Part shown: positions 42,750 through 52,145 of the stretch, in pieces
Layout of the letters: every line of letters begins with the position of its first letter
How positions within the stretch are numbered: position 1 is the first letter of the stretch
DNA from: an uncultured Latescibacterota bacterium
GTDB taxonomy: Bacteria; Latescibacterota; UBA2968; UBA8231
Direction: 5' to 3'
DNA length: 64,000 nucleotides
Assembly (NCBI GenBank): GCA_951813615.1
Contig: OX638377.1
Span: 4,738,599-4,802,598 of the forward strand
The notes under the pieces: model-generated
Seen by the model: the letters and a program-made list of their open reading frames with translations, nothing else
Databases searched by the model: none
What the model was told of the DNA's origin: nothing
Translations under genes and position numbers: made by a program

Positions 42750-44030
42750 ATGCCCGCAAACATAGTATTAGGAGCGCAGTGGGGCGACGAGGGCAAGGCC
42801 AAAGTCGTCGATTACCTCACGTCCGCCGCCGATGTGGTGGTGCGCTATCAAGGAGGGGCCAACGCCGGCCACACAGTCGTCACCGGCGACACGGAGTTCA
42901 TTTTCCACGCCATTCCCTCGGGTATCATGCACGAGGGTAAAATCTGCGTGGTGGGCAACGGGGTGGTCGTAGATCCAGCCGTCATGCTCGATGAGATCGC
43001 CGAGTTGGAGGCCAAGGGCTTTTCCGTAGCCAACCGCTTCTTCCTCAGCCAAGTTGCCCACGTCGTAATGCCCTACCACAAGGTCTTGGAAAAGGCCGGA
43101 GAAGAGAGCGAGACCAGCGTCGCCATCGGCACGACCGGCCGCGGCATCGGCCCGGCGTATCGCGACAAAGTCGAGCGCAGCCACGGCGTGCGTGTCATGG
43201 ATTTGCTGGACCCAGCGCGTTTGCGCGACAAGCTCCGAGCCAGCATCAGCGCCAAAAACGAAATCCTGACCAAGGTCTTCGGCCAAGAGCCGCTAGAGGC
43301 CGGCCCCATTATAGACGCGTACATCGGCTACGGCCAGCGGCTTGCCCCATACGTCGCCGACACTTCGGCTTTGCTCAACCAAGCCCTCGACCAAGGCAAA
43401 ACGGTCCTCTGTGAAGGGGCACAAGGAACCTTGCTCGACATCGACCACGGCACCTATCCCTACGTCACCTCCTCGAACACCACGGCGGGCGGAGCCTGCA
43501 CCGGTGCCGGCATCGGCCCGACGCGGATCGCCGAGGTCGTCGGCGTGACCAAAGCGTACACCACGCGCGTGGGCAACGGGCCTTTTCCCACTGAGTTACT
43601 CGGGGAAGAAGGCGAGCGTTTGCGCGCCTTGGGCCGCGAGTTCGGAGCCACTACCGGCCGGCCGCGACGCTGCGGCTGGTTCGACGCCGCCATCTTGCGG
43701 GTCTCGACCCGCATCAACGGCCTGACCAGCATCGCCCTGACCCGGCTCGACATACTCGACCAATGCGAGCACCTCAAGCTGGGCATTGGCTACCGCTGCG
43801 GCGACCAAGTGCTGGAGGAATTTCCCGCCGACCCGCAGGTTCTCGAACAATGCGAGCCGATTTACGAAGAAATGGCCGGCTGGTGTGCGCCAACCACCCA
43901 CGTGCGCCGCTTCGACGACCTACCGCCACAGGCGCAGGCTTACGTGAAGCGGATTGCCGAACTGAGCCGTGCGCCGGTTTCCCTGATTTCCGTAGGGCCG
44001 GAGCGCGACGCCACCATCCCCCTCGCCTGA
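42750..44030 (+). CDS. purA: Adenylosuccinate synthetase
   Basis: The 426-residue product contains GAQWGDEGKAKVVDYL (P-loop-like GTP site; usually GDEGKGK), GGANAGHTVV with the catalytic His, TTGRGIGPAYRDK, EGAQGTLLDIDHGTYPYVTSSN and the C-terminal SVGPERDATI. It condenses IMP with aspartate using GTP on the way to AMP. The G-to-A change in GDEGKAK is conservative and lies beside the catalytic Asp and Lys, which are kept. Ribosome site GGGAG upstream; the next gene starts three bases after its stop. Confidence 0.96.
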   Translation: MPANIVLGAQWGDEGKAKVVDYLTSAADVVVRYQGGANAGHTVVTGDTEFIFHAIPSGIMHEGKICVVGNGVVVDPAVMLDEIAELEAKGFSVANRFFLSQVAHVVMPYHKVLEKAGEESETSVAIGTTGRGIGPAYRDKVERSHGVRVMDLLDPARLRDKLRASISAKNEILTKVFGQEPLEAGPIIDAYIGYGQRLAPYVADTSALLNQALDQGKTVLCEGAQGTLLDIDHGTYPYVTSSNTTAGGACTGAGIGPTRIAEVVGVTKAYTTRVGNGPFPTELLGEEGERLRALGREFGATTGRPRRCGWFDAAILRVSTRINGLTSIALTRLDILDQCEHLKLGIGYRCGDQVLEEFPADPQVLEQCEPIYEEMAGWCAPTTHVRRFDDLPPQAQAYVKRIAELSRAPVSLISVGPERDATIPLA

Positions 44031-44033
44031 GCC

Positions 44034-44945
44034 ATGCTACTCAACCCTGCACCCGCCGAGTCCAAAGCGCACGCCTTACGCCGCCTGATGGCCGAGAAAA
44101 CCCTGACCTTGCCCGGGGCCTTCAACGCGCCCGTGGCCATGCTGGCCGAGCGCACCGGGTTTGAGGCCGTGTACATCTCCGGGGCCGGGCTGGCCAACGG
44201 CACGACCGGCTACCCGGACGTCGGCCTGTTGGGCATGGACGAAATGGCGCGTCAAGCCGGCTACATTGCCAACGCAGTGCAAGTGCCCTGCATTTGCGAT
44301 GCGGACACCGGGTTTGGCGAGGTCTGGCAGGTGATGCGCACGGTGCGCGCGTACGAGCGCGAGGGCTTGGCCGGGTTGCACTTAGAGGACCAAGTCATGC
44401 CCAAACGCTGCGGGCACCTCGACGGCAAGGCCCTAATTGGGATCGAGGAGATGGAGCGCAAGATCGCCGCAGCCTGTGCGGCACGGCAAGACCCGGACTT
44501 TGTCATCATCGCTCGCTGCGACGCCCGCGCCGTCGAGGGCTTTGAACAGAGCGTCGAGCGTGGCCAACGCTACTTGGCAGCCGGCGCCGACGCGATCTTT
44601 CCCGAAGCCATGCAAAGCGCCGGGGAATTCGCCCGCTACGCCGAGCAAGTCAAAGGTCCGCTCCTCGCCAACATGACCGAATTCGGCAAATCGCCGTACC
44701 TGTCGGTCGCGGAGTTCGCCGCCATGGGATACCGCCTCGTGATTTTCCCCATGAGCGCGTTCCGCACCATGATGAAGGCCGTCGAAGGGCTGTTCCGCGA
44801 ACTCAAAGAAAAGGGCACCCTCAAGGACGCCCTCGGACAAATGCAGACGCGAGACGAACTCTACGAACTACTCGGCTACGACGAGTACACCAAACTAGAT
44901 GCAGCGTTGGCCGACCGCTTTCCTGCGAACGGAGAAAATCGCTGA
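44034..44945 (+). CDS. prpB: Isocitrate lyase/PEP mutase family, methylisocitrate lyase-like
   Basis: The 303-residue TIM-barrel product has the family's catalytic loop PKRCGHL (Cys as general acid), the metal-binding CDADTGFG, and HLEDQVMPKRCGH. Substrate-side residues GLANGTTGYPD and TEFGKSP fit 2-methylisocitrate lyase (PrpB), which splits methylisocitrate to succinate and pyruvate. Carboxyphosphonoenolpyruvate mutase or oxaloacetate decarboxylase activity in the same family cannot be excluded. A citrate-synthase-family gene follows 100 bases later, supporting a methylcitrate cycle; prpD is not in the window. Confidence 0.82.
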   Translation: MLLNPAPAESKAHALRRLMAEKTLTLPGAFNAPVAMLAERTGFEAVYISGAGLANGTTGYPDVGLLGMDEMARQAGYIANAVQVPCICDADTGFGEVWQVMRTVRAYEREGLAGLHLEDQVMPKRCGHLDGKALIGIEEMERKIAAACAARQDPDFVIIARCDARAVEGFEQSVERGQRYLAAGADAIFPEAMQSAGEFARYAEQVKGPLLANMTEFGKSPYLSVAEFAAMGYRLVIFPMSAFRTMMKAVEGLFRELKEKGTLKDALGQMQTRDELYELLGYDEYTKLDAALADRFPANGENR

Positions 44946-44966
44946 ATTACTATCTGACCTTACGCA

Positions 44967-44995
44967 GTAGGGGCGACTCTGAGAGTCGCCCCTAC
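44967..44995. repeat. Perfect palindrome of the GTAGGGGC family
   Basis: GTAGGGGCGACTC (44967-44979), loop TGA, GAGTCGCCCCTAC (44983-44995): a perfect 13-bp stem in the gap between the PrpB-like and PrpC-like genes. No T-run follows. Confidence 0.85.
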
Positions 44996-45044
44996 TATAT
45001 CAAATTCGCCCACGACCAACACTTTCCATAGAGAGATCTACACA

Positions 45045-46175
45045 ATGACCGACAAATCCTACAGCCCCGGCCTCGAAGGCGTCATCGCCGGCGAGTCCGC
45101 CCTTTCGCGCATTGATATCGATATCAACCGCCTGATCCTGCACGGCTACGACCTAGTCGAACTGACCGAAAATGCCAGCTACGAAGAGGTCGCCTACTTG
45201 CTGCTCTACGGCGAGTTGCCAACAGCCGCTGAGTTGGCGGCATTCAACCAACAACTGCGCTCCCAGCGCGACCTGCCCGGCCCAGTGGTTGACCTGTTGC
45301 GCTCCGCGCCGGCGGACGCCCACCCCATGGACCTGTTGCGCACGGCGGTATCGTCCCTGGCGTTTTTCGACGCCGAGACCCCTGACAACAGCCACGATGC
45401 CAATGTGCGCAAATCCGTGCGCTTGCTGGCCAAAATTCCCACCGCACTCGCCTATGGCTATCGCTTCTCCCAAGGGCTAGAGCCGGTAGCTCCCGACGCC
45501 GAGCTAGACCACGCGGCCAATTTGCTCTTCATGCTGCGCGGCGAAAAGCCGCCCGCGTACGAAGTAGAGGCCATGAACACGTCGCTGATCCTCTACGCCG
45601 AGCACGGGTACAACGCCTCCACGTTTACCGCGCGGGTCGTAGCCTCCACCCTCGCCGACCTGTACGCGGCCATAACCGCGGCCATCGGCGCTCTGCACGG
45701 CCCCTTGCACGGGGGTGCTAACGAGGCAGCCATGCACATGCTCTTGGAGGTAGATTCGCCCGCAGCGGCCGAGCAATGGGTCCTCGACGCGCTGGCGCAA
45801 AAGAAGAAGATCATGGGTTTTGGGCATCGGGAATACAAAAGCGGCGACTCGCGGGTGCCGACGATGAAGAAGGTTGGCCGCCAGATCGCCGCGGCCATCG
45901 GCGACACCAAGTGGCCCGACCTAGCCGATGTGGTCGAAGCGACGATGATGCGCGAAAAAGGCATCTTTCCCAACGTCGATTTCCCCTGCGCGTACACCTA
46001 CTACATGATGGGCATCCCGATCCCGCTCTACACCCCCATCTTCGTGGCCAGCCGCGTGGTGGGCTGGGCGGCGCACGTGATCGAACAGCACGACGCCAAC
46101 CGGCTCATCCGCCCCAACCACATCTACACTGGGCCAGACCACCGCGCATTTGTCGCGTTAAGCGAGCGGGGCTGA
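45045..46175 (+). CDS. prpC: Citrate synthase family, probable 2-methylcitrate synthase
   Basis: The 376-residue product carries the catalytic residues of citrate synthases: His in GPLHGGANEAAMHML, His in GFGHREYKSGDSR, and Asp in FPNVDFPCAY. The length and the start (GLEGVIAGESALSRID) fit the short bacterial type II/methylcitrate group. With the PrpB-like gene just upstream, condensation of propionyl-CoA with oxaloacetate is likely, but many such enzymes are bifunctional and it may be the cell's main citrate synthase. Convergent with the DUF4416 gene, two bases apart. Confidence 0.85.
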   Translation: MTDKSYSPGLEGVIAGESALSRIDIDINRLILHGYDLVELTENASYEEVAYLLLYGELPTAAELAAFNQQLRSQRDLPGPVVDLLRSAPADAHPMDLLRTAVSSLAFFDAETPDNSHDANVRKSVRLLAKIPTALAYGYRFSQGLEPVAPDAELDHAANLLFMLRGEKPPAYEVEAMNTSLILYAEHGYNASTFTARVVASTLADLYAAITAAIGALHGPLHGGANEAAMHMLLEVDSPAAAEQWVLDALAQKKKIMGFGHREYKSGDSRVPTMKKVGRQIAAAIGDTKWPDLADVVEATMMREKGIFPNVDFPCAYTYYMMGIPIPLYTPIFVASRVVGWAAHVIEQHDANRLIRPNHIYTGPDHRAFVALSERG

Positions 46176-46177
46176 CC

Positions 46178-46702
46178 TCAGGCGCACTCGGCCAACAACC
46201 AAGGCCGCACATCGAGCAAGAACCGCTGCACTGCATCGCCTTGACAGTCGGGATACGTCCACTCCAGAGGCCGATAGCGTCCCCGCTGATAGAGCAGGGT
46301 CACCTCGGCGTAGAGCTGCGGCGCAATGCAGATGCGGTGGCCAGCATATTTAGTCGTAGCCAACACCAAGCTCTCGATCGATAGCAATCCCGGGTCGATA
46401 TTGGCGCGGCGGCACCCTTCTCGGCTCATCGCCCGTTCCAATTCCATAGTCTGCGCCTTGATGGCCGCTAGCTCAGCCGGGTCAATCCGCTCGGCAAAGC
46501 ACAAGAGCTGTTTGCGCAGCCCCGCACCCATTTCCGATTCGTAGTACGCGGTAAAATCAAAATCATAGGTCGCACTTGTTGCGCGCAGGGGGCCAAAGCA
46601 TTCGGCGAGGCGTTCTTTAGCGTCGACAAGCGTCTCTGCGGAGTCAGCCAATACTGCACAGACTAAGGCGACGGGCGTGGAGGGCTGGAGATCGATGGGC
46701 AT
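46178..46702 (-). CDS. DUF4416 family protein
   Basis: The 174-residue cytoplasmic product has the DUF4416 pattern along its length: LAECFGPL, FDFTAYYESEMGAGLRKQL, RRANIDPGLLSIESLVLATTKYAGHRICIAPQLYAEVTLLY, and a WTYPDC motif near the end. The family is found in thermophilic and deep-branching bacteria and has no known function. The ATG lies in the 100-base divergent gap before the D-threonine aldolase-like gene. Confidence 0.8.
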   Translation of the reverse strand: MPIDLQPSTPVALVCAVLADSAETLVDAKERLAECFGPLRATSATYDFDFTAYYESEMGAGLRKQLLCFAERIDPAELAAIKAQTMELERAMSREGCRRANIDPGLLSIESLVLATTKYAGHRICIAPQLYAEVTLLYQRGRYRPLEWTYPDCQGDAVQRFLLDVRPWLLAECA

Positions 46703-46804
46703 CTTGCAACAAAAGGCAAGAGAACTAATCGCGTCAATTTCTGCGGCGGGATTCGTTTGCTATTTTATCGCCGCGACTCCCACTCTCATTCAGGAAAGGC
46801 CACT

Positions 46805-47863
46805 ATGCGCATAGAAGACCTCGACACGCCCGCCCTCCTCGTCGATCTCGACGGCTTGGACGACAACCTCGACCGCTACCAACGCTACTTTGACGAGCAC
46901 GGCATTGGCTTGCGGCCCCACATCAAGACCCACAAGTGCGTGGCCATCGCCCATATGCAGATGCGTCGTGGGGCGATCGGCATCACCTGTCAGAAGCTCG
47001 GGGAGGCCGAGGTCATGGCGGAGGGTGGAGTCGATCACGACATCCTGATTCCCTATAACATCATCGGCGCGCAAAAGCTGGCGCGGCTGGTCGCGCTAGC
47101 GCGGGACACTCGGCTGACCGTGGCGGCCGATTCCGAATACACCGTGCAAGGGCTGGCCGAGGCTGCCTCGGAAGCGGATGTCACCGTGGGCGTGGTCGTC
47201 GAACTCGATCGCGGCCGCACGGGCGTAGGCTCGCCCGCAGCGGCTGCAGCTCTAGGCGAAAAAATCGACCAAGCCCCCAACATCGAACTCCGGGGCATCA
47301 TGTCCATGCCGGCGACGCCAGACATGCGGCCGCTAATCCAAGAGACGCTCGCGCATTTCTACCGCAAGGGCCTGCCGCATCCCATCGTCAGCGGCGGTAG
47401 CACGCCGGGCGCATTTATGGCGCACGAGATCCCCGAACTGACCGAGTACCGAGCCGGCGAGTACCCAGTCGGCGGCGTCGGCCATCTCCGCCGGGGCACC
47501 CACAGCGTCGACCAGTGCGCTGGCCGGGTGCTGATGACCGTAGTCAGCCGACCGACCGTGAATCGCGCCATCCTCGACGGGGGCAGCAAATCGCTCAGCG
47601 CCGCGGTCCTCCGTCAGGAGGACGGCTCTTCCGTCATGGGCTACATCGTCGAGTACCCCCAAGCCGTCTTCTCCGGGGCCTCGGAAGAACACGGACAGGT
47701 CGATCTGTCGGCCTGCGACGACAAGCCCCAAATCGGCGAACAGGTGCAGGTCTTGCCGGTTCATCCCTGCCCCTGTTTCAACGAACACGACCAAATCTTT
47801 GCCGTGCGCGGCGGCCGCGTGGAAGCCGCCTGGCCGGTTGACGCCCGCGGGCAGATACGCTGA
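46805..47863 (+). CDS. D-threonine aldolase/D-serine dehydratase-like PLP enzyme
   Basis: The 352-residue fold type III (alanine-racemase-like) PLP enzyme starts LDTPALLVDLDGLDDNL and has the PLP lysine in RPHIKTHKC. IVSGGSTPG binds the phosphate. The C-terminal beta domain has HPCPCFNEHD, where His and Asp normally bind the divalent metal of D-threonine aldolase and DSD1-type D-serine dehydratase. Related enzymes also split 3-hydroxy-aspartate. The ATG at 46805 is preceded by AGGAAAGG. The RraA-like aldolase gene follows 12 bases after its stop, so a joint catabolic role is likely. Confidence 0.87.
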   Translation: MRIEDLDTPALLVDLDGLDDNLDRYQRYFDEHGIGLRPHIKTHKCVAIAHMQMRRGAIGITCQKLGEAEVMAEGGVDHDILIPYNIIGAQKLARLVALARDTRLTVAADSEYTVQGLAEAASEADVTVGVVVELDRGRTGVGSPAAAAALGEKIDQAPNIELRGIMSMPATPDMRPLIQETLAHFYRKGLPHPIVSGGSTPGAFMAHEIPELTEYRAGEYPVGGVGHLRRGTHSVDQCAGRVLMTVVSRPTVNRAILDGGSKSLSAAVLRQEDGSSVMGYIVEYPQAVFSGASEEHGQVDLSACDDKPQIGEQVQVLPVHPCPCFNEHDQIFAVRGGRVEAAWPVDARGQIR

Positions 47864-47875
47864 AAGGAGCGAATT

Positions 47876-48577
47876 GTGGATTTTGCCGAATTGAGCGAAA
47901 AACTAAAGGTAGCTAGCACGGCGACCTTGACGTCCGTGCTCCGCAACAAGGGACTGCACAACACCTTTATGCACCAAGTCGCGCCCCTCGTGCCCGACAT
48001 GAAAATGGTCGGCCGGGCCTTTACCTTGCGCTATATCCCCGCACGCGAAGACCTCGACGAGGTCCCACTCGACAACCTGAAAGACGTGCAGCGGATCGGC
48101 ATTGAGCAGGTAACCGCAGGCGACGTGTTCGTCATTGATGCACGCGGCGACACCCGCGCCGGGACTATGGGATCCATCCTAGCGGCGCGGCTGCAAGTGC
48201 GGGGCTGCACAGGAATCGTCACCGATGGGGCCTACCGCGACTCGCCGACCATTGTCGCATCGGGATTGCCCGCCTACGCCGCAGCCATGAACGCCCACAC
48301 CAACAAGACCATCCACCATCCCAGCGAAATCCAAGTGCCCATCGCCTGCGGCGGCGTGGCGGTATTCCCCGGCGATATCCTCGTCGGCGACGGGGAAGGG
48401 GTCGTGGTCATACCTGAGCTACTGGCCGAGGAGGTCGCCATCGAGGCCGAGGAGATGGAGCAAAAAGAGCGCTTCATCACCGAGAAAATCCGCGCCGGAG
48501 CCAGTATCGTCGGCACCTATCCTCTCGACGAGCAGACCTTGGCCGAGTATCAAGCCTGGAAAGCAAAGCAATCGTAG
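47876..48577 (+). CDS. RraA/HMG aldolase family protein
   Basis: The 233-residue product has the RraA-like fold with GRAFTLRYIP, GDVFVIDARGDTRAG, and the class II pyruvate-aldolase signature in GIVTDGAYRDSPTI (Arg and Asp that bind oxaloacetate/pyruvate and metal). GGVAVFPGDILVGDGEGVVV is also typical. Likely a 4-hydroxy-4-methyl-2-oxoglutarate/oxaloacetate-type aldolase or decarboxylase rather than the RNase E inhibitor. GTG start with AAAGGAG upstream, downstream partner of the D-threonine aldolase-like gene. Confidence 0.85.
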   Translation: MDFAELSEKLKVASTATLTSVLRNKGLHNTFMHQVAPLVPDMKMVGRAFTLRYIPAREDLDEVPLDNLKDVQRIGIEQVTAGDVFVIDARGDTRAGTMGSILAARLQVRGCTGIVTDGAYRDSPTIVASGLPAYAAAMNAHTNKTIHHPSEIQVPIACGGVAVFPGDILVGDGEGVVVIPELLAEEVAIEAEEMEQKERFITEKIRAGASIVGTYPLDEQTLAEYQAWKAKQS

Positions 48578-48618
48578 GATCATCGCGATCGATTCGTCGC
48601 TCTGTTGAGCAACCTTGC

Positions 48619-48650
48619 GTAGGGGCACCTCTTGTGGGTGCCCTTCGTAC
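48619..48650. repeat. Degenerate palindrome of the GTAGGGGC family
   Basis: GTAGGGGCACC is followed by GGTGCCCTTCGTAC after a short loop; the outer GTA/TAC ends are kept. It lies between convergent genes (RraA-like and sulfatase). Confidence 0.65.
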
Positions 48651-48669
48651 GTTTCCCCTTGTGGCCGCT

Positions 48670-50010
48670 TTAGCCCAAACGACGGCGCAAGCGGCGCGCG
48701 AGACCGCCAACCACAGCGGGAGCAGTGGCAGCGATGTTGCTCAACTCGTCGGGGTCCTGCTCAAGATCGTAGAGTTCGTCGCAGTCGTTGTAATTCTGGA
48801 TGTATTTGTGCGTACCCGTGCGAATGCAGCGGAAGTTGCGCAGGGCGGCGACAGTCGCTTGGCGATGGGTGTCGGTCTGGCCAGCGAGGATCGGTTGCAG
48901 CGAGCGGGCGTCGATGTCTTGCTGCGGCGAGAGTTGGGCAAAATCGCATATAGTGGCATTGAGGTCGATGAGTTCGCACAGCGCATCACAGACGCGGCCT
49001 CCGGCGATATGCGGCCCGGCGATGATCAGCGGTACGCGCAGGCTGGCCTCGTACGCGGCGCTCTTGGTGTACAGCCCGTGGTCGCCGAGCAGTTCGCCGT
49101 GGTCGGAGGAGAAGATGATATAGGTGTTGTCGAGCTGGCCGCGTTTTTCGAGCGCGTCGAGGATCTGGCCGATCTGGTCGTCGATGAGTTCGGTGGCGGC
49201 GCAGTATTGGCGGCGGGTTTGGGCGATTTGGTCAGGCGTGAATTCTGCGGCGCGTTTTTTGATCCACTCGGGTTTGCCAGCGAGAGAGTCGCTGATAGCC
49301 GGGGGCATTGCCGCGTCGCGGTAGCGGTCGCCATATTCGGTCGGCGGGTCGAAAGGGTCGTGCGGGCCGACGAAGCTGACGAAGTAGTGCCAAGGGAAAT
49401 CGTCGGGCACATTGGCGATCCACTCGGCGGCGCGACGGCCGATATAGGCGTCCTCAAAGTCCGCGCTGTCCAGCGGCGAGTCGCGGCAGTCGGTAATCCA
49501 ACCAGCGGCGGCACGCTGTCGATAGTCTTGGTGAAACGTCGCCAATTGCCCTTTGTCGGCCAGGTAGTGCGTATAGGGGCCAATCGGCGTGGGCGAGGAG
49601 CCGGCGTGCATTTTGCCCTCGCATTCCTCCGGATCGGTGAAGCCCCAGCTATAGGCATAGGGCCGGTCGCCGTAGCGGCCATTGTAGCCATCGGATTTGC
49701 GCAGGTCGAGCTTGCCGACGCAGCCGACGCGGTAGCCGGCGTCGCGCAGCCGCTGATAGTAGGTAGTGGTGCCCGAGGGCAATCGCCCCGAATTGTCCAA
49801 GCAGCCGAGACGGCTTGGTTGCAGGCCAGAGGCCAAGCCGATCCGCGCTGGCGCGCAGACGGGTGCGTTGGTGGTGCATTGGGTGAAGCGCACGCCAGCG
49901 GCGGCGAGGCGGTCGAGGTTAGGCGTTCGCAGGAAGTCGGCACCGGCTGCGCCGAGATAGTCGTGGCGGTGCTGATCATCCATGATGAAGAGGATATTGG
50001 GACGAGGCAT
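48670..50010 (-). CDS. Sulfatase (formylglycine-dependent)
   Basis: The 446-residue alkaline-phosphatase-superfamily product starts RPNILFIMDDQHRHDYLG, with DD ligating calcium. The CAPAR motif (C52; general pattern CxPxR) is where Cys is converted to formylglycine. FVSFVGPHDPFDPP and IFSSDHGELLGDHGLYTK complete the active site. There is no signal peptide, so it is likely cytoplasmic, acting on imported sulfated sugars or choline-sulfate-like compounds. A maturase (FGE or anSME) must be encoded elsewhere. Divergent from the beta-propeller hydrolase gene. Confidence 0.9.
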   Translation of the reverse strand: MPRPNILFIMDDQHRHDYLGAAGADFLRTPNLDRLAAAGVRFTQCTTNAPVCAPARIGLASGLQPSRLGCLDNSGRLPSGTTTYYQRLRDAGYRVGCVGKLDLRKSDGYNGRYGDRPYAYSWGFTDPEECEGKMHAGSSPTPIGPYTHYLADKGQLATFHQDYRQRAAAGWITDCRDSPLDSADFEDAYIGRRAAEWIANVPDDFPWHYFVSFVGPHDPFDPPTEYGDRYRDAAMPPAISDSLAGKPEWIKKRAAEFTPDQIAQTRRQYCAATELIDDQIGQILDALEKRGQLDNTYIIFSSDHGELLGDHGLYTKSAAYEASLRVPLIIAGPHIAGGRVCDALCELIDLNATICDFAQLSPQQDIDARSLQPILAGQTDTHRQATVAALRNFRCIRTGTHKYIQNYNDCDELYDLEQDPDELSNIAATAPAVVGGLARRLRRRLG

Positions 50011-50123
50011 GAAAGGTTCCTTGGCGTTTTAGGTAGCTTGAACGAGCGCGGGGTGTGTGATATGTTGGACAACTTAATTCAGTCAATCTACCCAGTCGCC
50101 AATCTCGCTTCAAGCAGGCCGCT

Positions 50124-51116
50124 ATGAATACTAACGACCCAATCCCATTTACAGCATTCGCCCGCTTCGAGCGGCTCACCGCCGAGAAGCCACTGCTGTA
50201 CTGCGAGCCACCCGCGTGGGCGGCTGCCAGTCACGCCATCGTCGTTGACGACACTGTGCATTATCTGTGGGCCAAAAAGGGAGGGGACGCTAGCTGGGTA
50301 CACATGCACAGCTCCGCGCCAGTCGCCGATCCTACGGCAGTGACGCACGACCAGCGCAATCCCATACTCCTGCCTTCCGCCAACGGTTTCGACAATCACG
50401 GCGTAGAATACCCATTCCCGTTCTGGAATCCCGCCGACCAGCGCTACTACGCCTATTATCTCGGCACCCAAGGCAAGGACAAGCCCCGCCGCAAACAGAC
50501 CGGTCTGCTGGTCAGCGACGGCGATTTCGGGGCGTGGACGCGGATTGGCAATGAACCGGTAGTTGCCGTCGGCGGCGCGCACGAACAACACGGCTCTTCC
50601 CATCCATCCGTGGCCGTGTCGGGCGATGTCATTCACATGGTCTATACCGGCGAGTCGCCAGCGCCTCCAGCACGGCGCGATATTCTCTACAACGTGCCGA
50701 CCATCTGTCACGCCACCGCACCAACCAGCGACCCGGCGAAAGTCACCAAAAACCCCGCCAATCCCGTATTCAGCGGATCGGGGCAGGCGTGGGACCGCTA
50801 TGGCGTGCGCGAAGCCGAAATCCTCAAAGGACCGAGCTACTTCCACCTGTTCTACGGCGGCTACGACGGCGAGGTCTGGACCATTGGGCACGTCCGCACG
50901 CGCGATTTCCGCACCTTCGAACCCAACCCACACAACCCAATCTTCACACCCGCGACCGATGCCGATGCTTGGGATTGCGATGGCCTCCTGACCCCACAAG
51001 TGTTCGCAATAAATGGGACCTATTACATGATCTATGCCGGTCTCAAGGGATCGGGATGGAATCGCGTGTCAGCAGTCGGGACGGGTTTAGCTGTAGCCAA
51101 GCCAAAGAGCGAATAG
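50124..51116 (+). CDS. Five-bladed beta-propeller glycosidase-like protein
   Basis: The 330-residue product shows repeated propeller blades (DDTVHYLWAKKG, YYAYYLGTQG, GDVIHMVYTGES, SYFHLFYGGYDGEVW, GTYYMIYAG) as in GH43/GH130-like families. Acidic residues that could be catalytic lie in DNHGVEYPF and VREAEIL. No signal peptide is seen. Substrate and exact family cannot be told by eye. Between the divergent sulfatase and the PhyH dioxygenase genes. Confidence 0.7.
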   Translation: MNTNDPIPFTAFARFERLTAEKPLLYCEPPAWAAASHAIVVDDTVHYLWAKKGGDASWVHMHSSAPVADPTAVTHDQRNPILLPSANGFDNHGVEYPFPFWNPADQRYYAYYLGTQGKDKPRRKQTGLLVSDGDFGAWTRIGNEPVVAVGGAHEQHGSSHPSVAVSGDVIHMVYTGESPAPPARRDILYNVPTICHATAPTSDPAKVTKNPANPVFSGSGQAWDRYGVREAEILKGPSYFHLFYGGYDGEVWTIGHVRTRDFRTFEPNPHNPIFTPATDADAWDCDGLLTPQVFAINGTYYMIYAGLKGSGWNRVSAVGTGLAVAKPKSE

Positions 51117-51242
51117 AATCACGGATTGAGGCGTCGAGGATTTCCCCGACGCCTCGATCGGCAGTTACATTTACAGGCACTTCTTGGTGTTTCAAGGCGC
51201 ACGATTTGGCACCAGGGCCCCACTAACGCAGACGGAGCAATT

Positions 51243-52085
51243 ATGGCCAGTCAGCAACAGATCGACCAGTACCGCAATCAGGGTTATTTCATTGCCGACG
51301 ACGCAGTGGAGCTAGAGATGCTAGAGGAACTGACGACGGCGGCGCACGAGGTGATGGCCAAGGTGCGCTCTGGAGAGGTCATCGATGACGCAGCGGGGGT
51401 GCGCACCGATGGGCCGGATGCAACAGATGCAGACCCCCATTTTATCTGCGGGCTAATGGCACCGGAATTTGATGCGCCAGTGTTTGCCGAGTATTTGGGT
51501 TCGGCACCCATCGCCCGCTATCTGCGGCCATTTATCGGCGAGGAATTGCGCTTGGGATGGGTACATCTTTGCGCTGTTGGGGACGACTATGAAATCGGTT
51601 GGCACCGAGATACCGGCGGCAATGAACGAGATGGTAGCTACGAGGTAGAGATGGAGATTCTGAGACGCCATCGCAAGCACTTCGTCAAATGGCATCTGGC
51701 CCTAGCCGACGATCCCTGTCTATGGATCGTTCCCGGCAGCCAGCGACGCTACCGCACGGAGCGCGAGCGCGAGTGCCTGCTCAACGACCGGCAAGGAGAG
51801 ATCCCGGGTGCCTTGCAGATTTCCTTGCAGCGGGGACAGACAGTATTTTGGAATAGCAATACCATTCACCGGGGTCTGAAGCCGGAGGGGCTTAAGGAGC
51901 GTTGGACCTTGATGGGTGCCCTGATTGACCATCGCTCGGAGTACGACGACAAGGGCGAAAAGGGCGATCATCAGTGGCTGCTGGCCGACAATATCCGCGA
52001 CAATCTGCCGGAGCGCACCCGTCGCTACTACGACAATTGGCACTCGCTAGCGGTATCTCGCATGACCGGTGGTAGTGACCTATGA
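51243..52085 (+). CDS. Phytanoyl-CoA dioxygenase (PhyH) family oxygenase
   Basis: The 280-residue Fe(II)/2-oxoglutarate dioxygenase has its HxD...H triad visible as GWHRDTGG (H121, D123) and NTIHRG (H209), with Arg 220 placed to bind 2-oxoglutarate. It starts QQIDQYRNQGYFIADD, the usual PhyH N-terminus. I chose the ATG at 51243; an upstream frame extension reads the intergenic region. Targets of bacterial members range from fatty acyl chains to phosphonates and ectoine. PhyH expansions are usual in sponge-associated and marine uncultured phyla. Confidence 0.9.
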   Translation: MASQQQIDQYRNQGYFIADDAVELEMLEELTTAAHEVMAKVRSGEVIDDAAGVRTDGPDATDADPHFICGLMAPEFDAPVFAEYLGSAPIARYLRPFIGEELRLGWVHLCAVGDDYEIGWHRDTGGNERDGSYEVEMEILRRHRKHFVKWHLALADDPCLWIVPGSQRRYRTERERECLLNDRQGEIPGALQISLQRGQTVFWNSNTIHRGLKPEGLKERWTLMGALIDHRSEYDDKGEKGDHQWLLADNIRDNLPERTRRYYDNWHSLAVSRMTGGSDL

Positions 52086-52145
52086 GCTTGTCGACGGCGC
52101 GGGCCGCTCGGGGGTTGCGGCGGCACCTATCCGCCCAACGAGCCC

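Noticed and set aside
48634..50127. 497-codon open frame on the plus strand
   Set aside because: Antisense shadow of the sulfatase gene, whose active-site motifs are clear.
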